Shown here: positions 12,101 to 24,100 of the stretch, piece after piece
Layout of the letters: every line of letters begins with the position of its first letter
Position numbering within the stretch: the first letter of the stretch is position 1
DNA from: Branchiostoma floridae
Taxonomy: Eukaryota; Chordata; Leptocardii; Amphioxiformes; Branchiostomatidae
Assembly (NCBI RefSeq): GCF_000003815.2
Contig: NC_049991.1
Coordinates: forward strand, 20,131,600-20,195,599
Direction of reading: 5' to 3'
Length of the DNA: 64,000 bases
The notes under the pieces: model-generated
What the model was told of the DNA's origin: nothing
The model's input: only the letters and a program-made list of their open reading frames with translations
Databases searched by the model: none
Position numbers and translations under genes: made by a program

Positions 12101-15100
12101 CAAACGGTTGATACAACCGACCTGGTTATTGGTATAGACTGGACTCCATGATACTGTCAGTCTAAATACAAGCTTTGCTCTATCACAATGGACAGGGATT
12201 CATGGCGATTATGGTGTCACCTCTCAGAGGATGAACTGAACTGAACTGACAGAACTTGCATAAAATCATGTATCTTGCAATTGGGTTCAAGAAAATAGAC
12301 AAACTACAATTTGAGCCTGTTACCTTGTGATCTGATCAAAGAGAAAACTATAAGCTTGAGACCACGACGGCAGTACTGTTACCAATTCTTCTCTGTGATT
12401 CAAAAGAGGAATCTTTAACCTTTATGCCACCATATATACATATTAAGTTGCTGTTGATATGTAGTAGTATTATGCAATACATCATGTAGGTCATGACCTT
12501 TGAGTTCAAAGGTCACAACACCTCATGGTGCCAGGCAGCCATCTTGTTCCCATTGTAGGGGATCCGCAGGTCAATCCGCCATGCAAATTGATGGTGGTCG
12601 ATTATAGTTCAGGGCCTAAAACTTCAAGATTTTTTTCCTGGTCAAATGGGTAGAAATCCTGGCAGTTTTGAGGTGGGTGTGACAGGGGAGGGTTTCAACT
12701 TTGTGATTAGGGCCAAAAAGCTGAGTTTGTGTGGTTTTTAGGGGGTATAAAGTTGGGACTTTTTTGTCCTAGCACATGGCCTCCTCACTGGGTTGTGGTG
12801 CGGTTTTGAGGTCATGGGTCAATCTTTCAGTTTCCCGGAAGTTCTCGCCGTTAGATTCATGCCGAAATGTGGTTTTTCGGATAGCTGAGATGTCGGGCTT
12901 TCATATGAGGGTATGTTTGTGTGCCAGTAACGTCAGATAGTTGAGTTACTAACAGTTGCTTTCTCCTCTTTTTTGTATAGGAACCCATTGTTTAGAGGCT
13001 GCAAATTGAATCACCTGCGGATACCCTGAAGTGTTCCAGGTATCATCCTGCCCTCCCCCTTTTTAGCTATTTTGGGGCTGAATACACCTCCATATGTGTG
13101 AAATATGGTCCCAGGGGACATGCCATGCTAACTTTGTTGAGAATTTCCTATATTTTAGCTGTTTTGGGTTCACTGGTGTGCTAATGGGCACTGCTTACAA
13201 TGAAAATTGCCATTGGTGTAAAATGACTTGAGAGGGAGGATGGACTCTAGAGTCTATCACTCTTTCATTTGACCTGCATTTTATTGGCAATTGCAAAAGT
13301 AAATTATGAATAGTCCAAAAGAGTTAGGTTGGACGTGAACCACGTTATTTGGCAACGTCCCAGGGGAGGAGCCGCGAAAGCGGTCGAGCTCATGGATACA
13401 GGAGGTGTGTTACTAAGCCCCATTTTCTTGTGTTTTGCTAACTATTTTGGGATGTTAGCATGATGTTAGCATGTGGCAGGTATCATGACAGCATACCAGA
13501 GTCTGTCAGTGCCATTTTCATAACAAAAAATTAAGAAAGTGGTGTGTGCATGGGGTGAAATTGGCTTTGACCTACTTTATTAAGTGCCCAGCACACACCT
13601 TCTGAAAGTCCCTACAAAGCCTCTGAAACAACACTTCATGACCAAATTTCAGGTCTCTGTCACTGTAGAGGCAGTCTCTGTGTGTCAGAGTGACTAGCTT
13701 TTGGCATTTCTTGACCTACATATGCCAGGTTTCTTGAAAACAGCTCTTGGTATATATGCTTGCCCCCCCCCCCCCCTTCAGACTCTGATGGCAGCCATGA
13801 TACCTGTAATAAAAGTGAGTCCCAGGGGAGTATAAATCATTGAAATTCTTTCATACTTAGGATAATATGTAACAACCCCTGTCTCCATTGTATGATAAAA
13901 CTTTTTTTGTAAAATTTTGAACTTGGGCTCTGTGAAGGGGATCCGCAGGTCAATCCGCCATGCAAATTGATGGTGGTCGATTATAGTTCAGGGCCTAAAA
14001 CTTCAAGATTTTTTTCCTGGTCAAATGGGTAGAAATCCTGGCAGTTTTGAGGTGGGTGTGACAGGGGAGGGTTTCAACTTTGTGATTAGGGCCAAAAAGC
14101 TGAGTTTGTGTGGTTTTTAGGGGGTATAAAGTTGGGACTTTTTTGTCCTAGCACATGGCCTCCTCACTGGGTTGTGGTGCGGTTTTGAGGTCATGGGTCA
14201 ATCTTTCAGTTTCCCGGAAGTTCTCGCCGTTAGATTCATGCCGAAATGTGGTTTTTCGGATAGCTGAGATGTCGGGCTTTCATATGAGGGTATGTTTGTG
14301 TGCCAGTAACGTCAGATAGTTGAGTTACTAACAGTTGCTTTCTCCTCTTTTTTGTATAGGAACCCATTGTTTAGAGGCTGCAAATTGAATCACCTGCGGA
14401 TACCCTGTAGGTCATTGAAAGTGGTCACATTAAAAGTACTCATTCGATCTATTGGCTCGAGCTGTCGTTAGCTTCCCTAAAGTTACTTTAGACCATCATG
14501 ATGACATTTCAAACAGTGCTGTTACCTTTCTTCTCTCCCCTTGAGAGGGCAGAAGCTGCCTCCTTGACAGCTGCTGTCACACTCAGCAGACAGCCCAGGC
14601 AGATCAGGTCAGTCAGCTGTAACAGCAGTCGCTCCTGGCAACAGAAAAAAATACATTTATAACCATGAAAAAGTCTTACATCCAACGAACACATTTGAAC
14701 TTTCACATGCCCAGTGTGATGTAATTTAGTTGAAGGACTGAGACACACACAAAGTATGCCTGGACATGACATATAGTAAGGTCTATACAAGAACTGTTTA
14801 CAAATGTACAAGTTAGGGGCCGTCACCTTTGACCTCATGCATACATTTTCACCAGCCATCAGTGATCGACTTTGAATTAGAGGAAGGCAAAATCTGTTTG
14901 ACAAGATAGGGGCCTTTACCTTCGACCTTTTGCATGTACAGTTTACAGCACCACCTATAATATTGTACTTTCTAAGGTCAATACTATGATAAACACCACA
15001 CTTTGAGATGACCTTCATATCTTAGTATCCTTATGTTTAGCTAAAGAGAAATTCGACACCACATCTCACCTTGAGATGACCTTCCATCTCCACGAACTGT

Positions 15101-18100
15101 GATTCGGAGCGTTCCTGCATGAGGCTTCGGCAGAACGCTGCGAAGTTCAGGTCTCCCCGCAGTGCTCGGATAATTTCCCTCAGCAGTGCTCGCACGGCGC
15201 GAAGGTAGTCCTCCCTATTGGTCAGCAACTCTTGGAACACCACAGCAAGGAACTAGAAATAAAAAGCAACAAAATACATGTTTGAGACTACAAATGTCTA
15301 GACACCTTTCAACCACCAATAGTAACTGTGATAGTCACAGTGTTCTCTTTGCTTGGAAAACCACAGCTAGGAACTGGCAATAAAAGGCATTAAAATCAGT
15401 TCAGTTTGTCCTCATAATACGAGGTGCCATTAATAATGTCAGTCCGTGCATATGCATCTCTCTCTACAGTATCATGATGGCTAGCAGGTTGTGGTTCTTT
15501 AGTCCAACCTCTTCCTCCAGTACTATCTTAAGTGTCAGGTTTGGACTTCTCCTTCGTCTATTCTCGTCAGGTTCCCAGAGGAGAACATTTTGTAGTCTCA
15601 AAATATGCAGGTATATATGGGGACCCATATCGGAAGATTTGCACGCCTTGGCACGCGCGTGAGTTTCTTCCCCACGTATACCAATACACGTATACGTGTT
15701 TTTCGTCACGCCGCGCTGAGTTGGCACGCGCGTTCTTTTACGGGCCTCGTCACGGCGGTAAACGATCTTAGCATGCATTATTCCCCCGCCCAGGTGCTGC
15801 CGCCAGAAGCCAAGTTTGTGTTACGTTACTTCCGAATCGGTAACAACTACGTGTATCCCTTCCGCTAATTCAAGACGATCTTTGCACGCAACATTCCGCC
15901 TGAGACCAAGTTTTACGTTACGGCTAAACAAACCGCTAAGGCGATCTTTTCACGCAATGTTACGGTGGTAATAAACTGCGTGTGTTCCCTCAGCTTAGAC
16001 GATCTTACCACGCAACGTTATGGTGATAATAAACTACTTGTCTTCCCTCCACTAAGACGATATTTGCACGCAACGTTATGGTGATAATAAACTACGTGTC
16101 TTCCCTCCACTAAGACTATATTTGCACGCAACGTTATGGTGATAATAAACTGCATGTGTTCCCTCCACTAAAAGAAAAAGCGTACAATACAATTTTTCCC
16201 TCTGCGAACTCGAATCCGGATGTTAAAAAAGAAAAAAAAAAGGACAACTAAAAAAAATACTTTAACGGACTCGAACCCGGATTAAACTAGCAACCAAAAC
16301 GTATGTTGCCGATGATCCCACCACTCGGCCACTTGAGCACATCATGTTTTTGTGTAAAAAGTTTGCGATCTCGTTCATTCCATGGCGGGCAACTTCTTCC
16401 TGGAGCGCCTGCTTCCAAGAACGCATGGCCGATCACTGACGCATGAAATCCACCCGGCCCGAGTTTTTCGCTGCTATTACTACTACTAGCATTAAAACTC
16501 GATGCCGAGTAGAAAAAAAAAATATCAGCACTCGGTTCCAGTACTGGCGGCGGTTTCGTAACCAGTGCTGAATGACCTTTGAACTGTCTTGCCGCCGCAT
16601 ACGTCACAATAACCGTTCTGAGATTTGATTGGCTGACGATTCATAGTGATGCAAATTCTGGTTGTCTTGGTTACACATGGTTGGATCAGCGCGCATGCGT
16701 GCCCATCCCAAACAATTAACTCCGCGTCATTTACATACTGGACGCCGTGCACACAAGCTCGCACTGACAAGAGTAAAGGAGCAAGGAATACAGCAAAGCT
16801 GCTGGGTTGCATGGCGAAACATGTTACACAGGTATGCGTTTTCCTTTGTTACTTTATCATTTGTTTAAGCAACTTATGTGATTACTTTCGGACATAACAA
16901 TTTAGCAGGGTGCTGCGGGGTCGCTTGGCAAAATTCTGCTCATTATCAATTCTGCCCTCCCTGTGTACGCGGATAACTTTTGCAGGCGGATAACTACGAA
17001 CTATTGTAAAGGGTACCAATTGTAGCTACTTGTAGCTAATCCAATGTAAGTTTAGAGCCGACGCTAGCCTTAAATTCATGGTATGGAAATCTAGGATGTT
17101 TACTCCACAAAGACAAATATCCTTCGGGTGGTAGCTCGCTCCTCCGGGCGGGGGATTTTTGCGTGCAAATATCGTCTTAGCGGAAGGAATACATGCAGTT
17201 CATTGCCGCCGTAACGTTGCGTGCAAAGATAGTTTTAGCAAAGGGAACACAAGCAATTTATTACCACCGTCACGTAAAACGGTCTCGGACGGAACGCAGT
17301 TTCTTACCACGGTAACCGTGGAAAAAGTTGGCTTCGGGCGGGGGAATAATGCGTCTAAAGGAAGTCTCAACGGAAGCGATACACGTAGTGTTTACTAGGG
17401 GAGTTAATCCACCCGCGTGTCAAGTCCGTACTAAATGAAGCAGGACACGCACGTGCCAAACCGCGCTAGAGGAAGCAATAAACGCATGTCCCAAAATCGT
17501 ACTAGGAGAAGCAATACACGCACGTGCCAAAATCGCGCTAGGAGAAGCAATACATGCACGTGCCAAAATCGCGCTAGGGGAAGCAAAACACGTACGTGCC
17601 ATTACCAGTCTAGGGGAAGCAATGCACGCGCGTGAGATTCGTCACCATAAGCGTACTCCACACGCGTGTGCGAGTACGCGTGTGCGAGTACGCTTGTGCG
17701 AGTACGCGAGTGCGAGTACGCGTGTGCGAGTACGCGTGTGCGAGTACGCGTGTGCGAGTACGCGTGCGGTGACGAATCTCACGCGCGTGCATTGCTTCCC
17801 CTGGGGCACCCTTGGTATAGCTCAAATATGAGACTACACCTTTCATGCACCACTAGTATCTCTCTTCTGTCAACAACTCTTGGAACACCACAGCGAGGAA
17901 CTACAGGAATAAAAGGCATGAAAATATGAGACCCAGGGTCCTATTGTGTGGAATGAACTATCTGCTGAACAGAGACAATGGGCAACAGTAACAGCTATCA
18001 AAAATGGACTGATACAGTAGCACTGTTAGCAGAACTTACATTGCTACCGAAGTTATTGTGTCCCAATTATGTTGTTTGTTTCTCAATAATGTTGGATTCC

Positions 18101-21100
18101 TGAAAAGCAGGCTGTACAGTGATTTTACCCAGCCAAAATAAAATAAATGATGACTACAAACGTCCAGGAATGTCTGATTCATTAGTTTTAGCTTTCTGTG
18201 ACGGCAATATTTTGGAATCAAACAACTAAAATTAAAACGACCTGGAAAAAATATCATCAATTCATTACAAACTCCCAGGCACCACTGACCCACCAGTGGC
18301 CACAAGGTGTACGTGCCTGTTGCTGCTGGCCAATTACATTTAGTGAAAGCTTAAAAATCTTCAAAAATTGGCAGGAATTTATCATGCCCATATTCATAAA
18401 CCAGTGCAAGGGCCGTGTAGGTAGAGTGTTCGCCTTGCACCCGTAGGTCGTGAGTTAGATCTCCGGTTGAGTCATACAAAAGACTTAAAAAATGGTACCT
18501 GCTGCTTTCTCAGGAGTTAAACACACATCACTACCAGTGGACTAGCCTCCTGCTGTAGTGGCTTGCACAAATGTGTGACCCAAGGGATACAGAAATGGAG
18601 ATAGGTGCCACCCTTGAGCATCTGTTAAGTACTGTTTTAACTTAATATCTCAAAGGTTGACAGCACCAACCTTTGCAGCCTCCTCGGGACTGTGCTGGAA
18701 CAGGACGGCCAACAGGGACATGTTGTTGGGGTTTCTGGAGTTGGAGAGCTCGTTGTAGATGGTGTGCTTCAGTACCAAGGACAGGTTCTCTGGGTGTGCA
18801 TTCAGTAACTCTCTGGGATGAAAAGACACACAAGGTTACTTTAATTTCTTATATATTACTTGAATAAAGAAGAAAAACATGCATGTTCATGTACTATTGG
18901 CAGGGCTCTAGCCAGCGTCCGTTTTTCCGTCAATTGACGGAAATTTGCTGCGTGTGACGGAAAAATGTTAAAACTAATCCTTCAACTTTGACAGACAAAA
19001 ATCTGATAAAAGCTCCTTGGTGGAAGCTACAGGCTGCTTGGGGACGCCGTCCACGGCCGTAAAAGCCCAACACTGTTTGTTTTGCTATTGTTATGATTGT
19101 TGATAATGTGTGTCGGTACCCTTTCGCATACGCTAATCTCATTAAAACCCGTTTTTCAAGGTCTCAGTTCAGTCTCTCTAACTCCTGGAATAGTGTTTTC
19201 CCTACAATGGGAATTGGCTGACGGAAAAAAATGTCGAGCTGGCTAGAGCCCTGACTATTGGTATGATAAACATTGTCCATGTATGTTCAATTGCAGATAC
19301 ATGCATGTATCTGACTTTTGTGCTTTGTGTCATTGTAGATGGTATTTTTCAGTACCAGGGACAGGTTCTCTGAGTGCGCATTAAGCAACTCTCTGGGATG
19401 AAAAGAACAGATGTTTAGATTTGAAGACAATTTTTTGGCACAGCTTCACGACCTAACCCTCTCTTGAACTAAAGAGCTGTAGCTTTGTAAAGAGTTGATT
19501 AAGTCACTACATTAAGATTGGGTTTGATTTTCTTAGCAGGGTTTGACCAAAGGCCTGAGGACAGTGCCTAGCTGAAAATCTTAAATGATATCAATGTTTC
19601 ATGAAATAATAAGTAGTCAATCCTCAGTAACCAGGTATCTTATTTTTGGGTTGGCTTCTTTGCTACAGTCTTCATTATTAGAAACACTGGAATTACTTCT
19701 ATAATACAAAAAATATGCTAAATTCTATACTTTTTGTACTGGACATTTAGACATTTTGATGAATAAAAATAAAAGAAGTCACCTCATGCAGGAGTTGTAG
19801 TGGTTGATGAGGGGTTTGGTCTTGAGGCGGACACGGATGAGCGCCGAGACGACCTCGACGTCTTGTGGGTCCTGGGTGACGCAGTTCAGACACACGGACA
19901 TCAACAGCTCCTGAGCCGGTCTGGTTAGCTGGGGGGACAGATGCATTATCGATTATTGGTCATTGATTGGTTTTTGACTGGCTACTTATCAGTTGTAACC
20001 AACGCTCCTGAGTCAGATATGTGAAAAGCTGGGTGAAAAGTTTGCACATATTAAGGTGATAAACAACAACATTCAACTTCTCAACCTTCAGGTCCATTTC
20101 CTTTTTCTTGGTTAGTGAATAAATTGGGATGAATATCTTAACTTGGCCAAATTGGGGGCTACTCGAACTTCAAGTCATTTGCCCAAAGCCAACCAAGAGT
20201 CCTATTGACTTATTTTTGCATAACTTGAACTTTCATGGTCCAACGAAAAAAAGAATTTATTCGGCTGTATTCAGCTGTATAGAGAGAAATACAGGGCTAC
20301 GCAACTAGCCGGAAGCTGTTATCAAGGGCTAGCCCTGGTAACTGTACAATATACAGCATGATCACGTTTACCGATACATGAGGTTTGTCGTTCAAACTAG
20401 GTTATTCCGACAATGCAAGATACGGATAACTTTAGATTTGGTGTAATTGAAGAAAAGATACATGGAAAGAGCCATGATGGTCTAATGCAAAATGACCACA
20501 TATCACAATCATATTGGAGAAAAAAAACTTCTGCCAAACCAATAAATAAATAGATAAAACAAGCCCCTACCTTTGGATTCTGGAGCCACATCTCGAGGCG
20601 CTGCACTGCCATGAGTCTGACCTCCGCGTAGCCGCAGGTCACGGTCATCAGGCGGATCAGGTTACGCGACAGGTTGTCCATGGCCTGGCGCCGGGTCAGC
20701 TGGTCCTTCAGAGTGTCCAGGATGTAACCCTCGATGCTCTCCTGCATGAAGGTGTACCTGGGGGAAAGTAAAAATGTTTGTATTGTATTGAATTGCGTAG
20801 TGGCTAAATTTCACAGTGTGTTAAATTTTGGGTTTGTTCGTTTGTTTGTTTTATTAGGATCTCCATTAGTGTTAAAACAATTTTATAGTGCAGTTGATGT
20901 TGTCGTTAAACAACGAAAATGTATATTATATACGTATTCAGTGTCAAGATTTTACTGTGAAAAACGTAAAAATAAAACCACTAAGAACATTTCAAGGTTT
21001 ACAGTTGGATGCATTGTGGCTATAGATCCAATAGAACCCATCAAACAACATTATTGCAAAATTAACACTTCTAATCTGCAGTTTGAAAAGCATCACCATG

Positions 21101-24100
21101 GTTACCTGGGAGTGATGCTCTGATCGTCCGGAGTGAGCCGCTCGCTTGTGGTTAGACCTTCCGACACGTCCGACCCTTTGTCATCATCATCACCGAACTG
21201 GGTCGGGCTGGGGCCTGATGAGTCACAACAGTTTGACTTGATATTTCTCCCATTAAATCATTATAATAGTATCATTATGCTACTTAATTTGATTTCTTGT
21301 CAATATTTCAATGAGGGTGTCCATCTCATAAAGTTTTGAGATTCTGGCCAACTTTAAACAACTGTATCCTTTGACTTCTTATTTTCTTTCCTGTGCACAT
21401 CAACTATAAACGGTGTGCTGTTGTTTCTGAAGAAGGTTGTACAGTCTTTCTAAAGCACTGCATGCAGTGAAAAATCAGATTTTGATACCTTGTGTTTTGG
21501 ACAAGCTATGGTCACCTTTTCTTTATTGATAGATACATGTAGCTCTTACATGACTTTGTACTCTTACATGTAGCTCTTACATGTATGGTAACTTAAGGAA
21601 ACAAGTGACATAAGATTTGGCCCTCTAGCAGCTTTCTTCAGAAGTGCAGGAGGTGTTTCATACGTTATCTTGGTAAACCCACAGACTTACAGTGTTCAGG
21701 AGTGGAGGAGGGTGGCCTGCCGCCCAGGTCAGAAGTCAGGCCAGACTTGGGAGGAAGCTTGGTGTTGAAGGCTGTCTGGATGTTGGCCACAAACTCCTTA
21801 CACTCTGGGTTATCCACCCACACTCGCTCCCCCAGGGAGTCTTCTACAAACACCTGGAGGTACATTAAGGAAGGGAGGAAACTTTGGATGAGAAGAAGTG
21901 GGTTAAGGAACATCTTCATTGAATACATTACAAAAATGATTTTCAACATCAGTTGGTAACATAAAACGCAATGTTGTTGCATCAATTCAGACTTACACTA
22001 ATCTTGCTCTTGTTATTACAAAGAGTACAACATTCTAGGAAAGTACCGAATTTTTCTGTATAACTTGAGTCCTTTTGGATATATGGTTAGATGCATTTTA
22101 ACAACTAGAAACTGTTCAATTCCGGCTGTGTCGCTCAACCGACATGCATGTTACCCGAAAGGAATACAGTCCTTAGGACAGGACGTTAAGCCGTGGTCCA
22201 TTTTTTATTGTGCTTGTCGAAAAGAGCTAGGGGAATTTCCCCTAGACAACGAACCTGTAAATACTGTACATAACGTCTGTCTTCCTTGTTATGACCAGTG
22301 GAAACCTAGCTTTTTACTGAGCTAAACTGGATCAAGTTTTTCTGAAATTCAATGTTTCACTTTACTTTTTTTATGCCTCACCTTAACAAAGTTGTCTGGC
22401 CAGTTGTCCTCCTCCTGGTAAGCAGACATGAGGATGTTGCATGTCAGCACCACCACCAGCGGGTTCCCTTTGGACTTGAAGTTGAAGGAAACGTCTCTCT
22501 TCAACAGGCTGCAGAAAGACTGGGGGAGGCAAAAGAGAGAAGGTTAGAGAAATAGAACGTTGGATCAGTTTATTAAGTGGTGTATTGCGATACTCATCTA
22601 TGATGATTGGACATTCATGTAGGGGTCGGTACAGGCACAGTTGATTCAGGTAAAAGTCCGGTTCAGGTCCAGAAGATCAGGTCCAGACTGGATATAATTC
22701 TGATCAATTATCTGTGAAAAGTTGTAAATGGGCGATCCTCAAAAGAATGGTCCATTTTGCAACAAAGGAATCTGTTTGACCTAAAAAACTAGTATCTGTT
22801 TTCTACTGGTGCATTAACATCCTATCTTCATGTAAACAACACTAAGATTGACTGTAGAAACTTGATAGAAATGACTATAAACTCTTCTCTACTATGCTTT
22901 TGTTATTTTCTCGGACTGGTAAGCCCCAAAACGTGTGAACGCCTGCAACAACTACATACAACCCACCTCAGTGACACCCTCGCTGAGGAAGATGAGGGGT
23001 TTTGTCTTGGCGAGGAACATGAGACTGAGGAACACACCCTGGTCAGGCTTGACAACAACAACAACAATAACAACAACAACAACATACAACCCACCTCCGT
23101 GACACCCTCCCTGAGAAAGATGAGGGGTTTCGTCTTGGCCAGGAACACGCCCTGGTATGGCTTAGCAACAACAACAACAACCCACCTCTGTGACGCCCTC
23201 GCTGAGGAAGATGAGGGGTTTTGTCTTGGCGAGGAACATGAGACTGAGAAACACGCCCTGGTCAGGCTTGGCCTTGTTGGACTTGAGCGTGTTGATGGCG
23301 CCGACGATCAGGCTGTCCACACGGTCATCGTTATTCTCTGCTTCAGCATCCAGGATGGAGTCGATCAGGTCGGATGGAGGCACTGAAAAACATCCACACG
23401 GAAACATTAGCATTATCAAACTGCCATGATTATGTCACCGATTCTATGCCAACAACTGCCAAAGTGGAAAACCCTTGAGGACAGTCTGACTACCCTACGT
23501 CCACCAGCTATGCGACTGAGTGAGTGAGCAAGGGAACTTTACACGGCTTTAATAACTCACTTCACTCGGCTACTAGGTTGAAATGAGGGCTTTGCTGCCT
23601 TTAGGAACCTAACTTGGAAAGAATGTCAAACAAGGACCATGCTATAATGATCAATGATAGTTGAGGAGGATAAACTCATAAAGGTAAGACCTACCCAGTA
23701 TAGGAGCTACAGATGACTCCCTGGCTGGCACAAGTGGTTTCTTCGGCGCCTCTGCCGGCCTGCCCAGCGGTGTCAGCACACCCAGCTTCGGTTTCTTGGC
23801 TGCGAACGCTGATGATGATGAGGGCATCAGGGAGGAGGAAGTGGCTGGAAAGGGGAATACACTCTCTATCATCAATCCTTACATCAATATTTTACTGTAT
23901 TATATTGTAATGTTTCTTGTGATCAATTCTTTGTATGTTCGTCCACATTTACGTAGAGTCTGCCGCTACCAGCCCAAAGCTGCCTAGGCAGACCTATGTA
24001 ATGACTTGTCCATTCAGTACTGGTAAAGCCTACTAAAGGTAAAGGTAAAAAGATAAAGATAGTCCCAGATGGCCCTTTTAACACAGTAGGGGCAGTGGCC

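Noticed and set aside
16280-16360. Possible tRNA-Leu/Ser gene on the minus strand
   Set aside because: Box A and box B are visible, but the T stem has mismatched pairs and no acceptor stem forms. It is probably a tRNA-derived repeat relic.
16646-16897. Small plus-strand exon with donor near 16831 (acacag/gtatgc)
   Set aside because: The frame has no recognised family and lies within the INTS1 intron amid repeats. There is no acceptor or partner exon I can support.
22862-23386. 174-codon plus-strand frame with poly-Asn
   Set aside because: It runs antisense to INTS1 exon 4 and its partial copies, and the Asn run is an (aac)n microsatellite.
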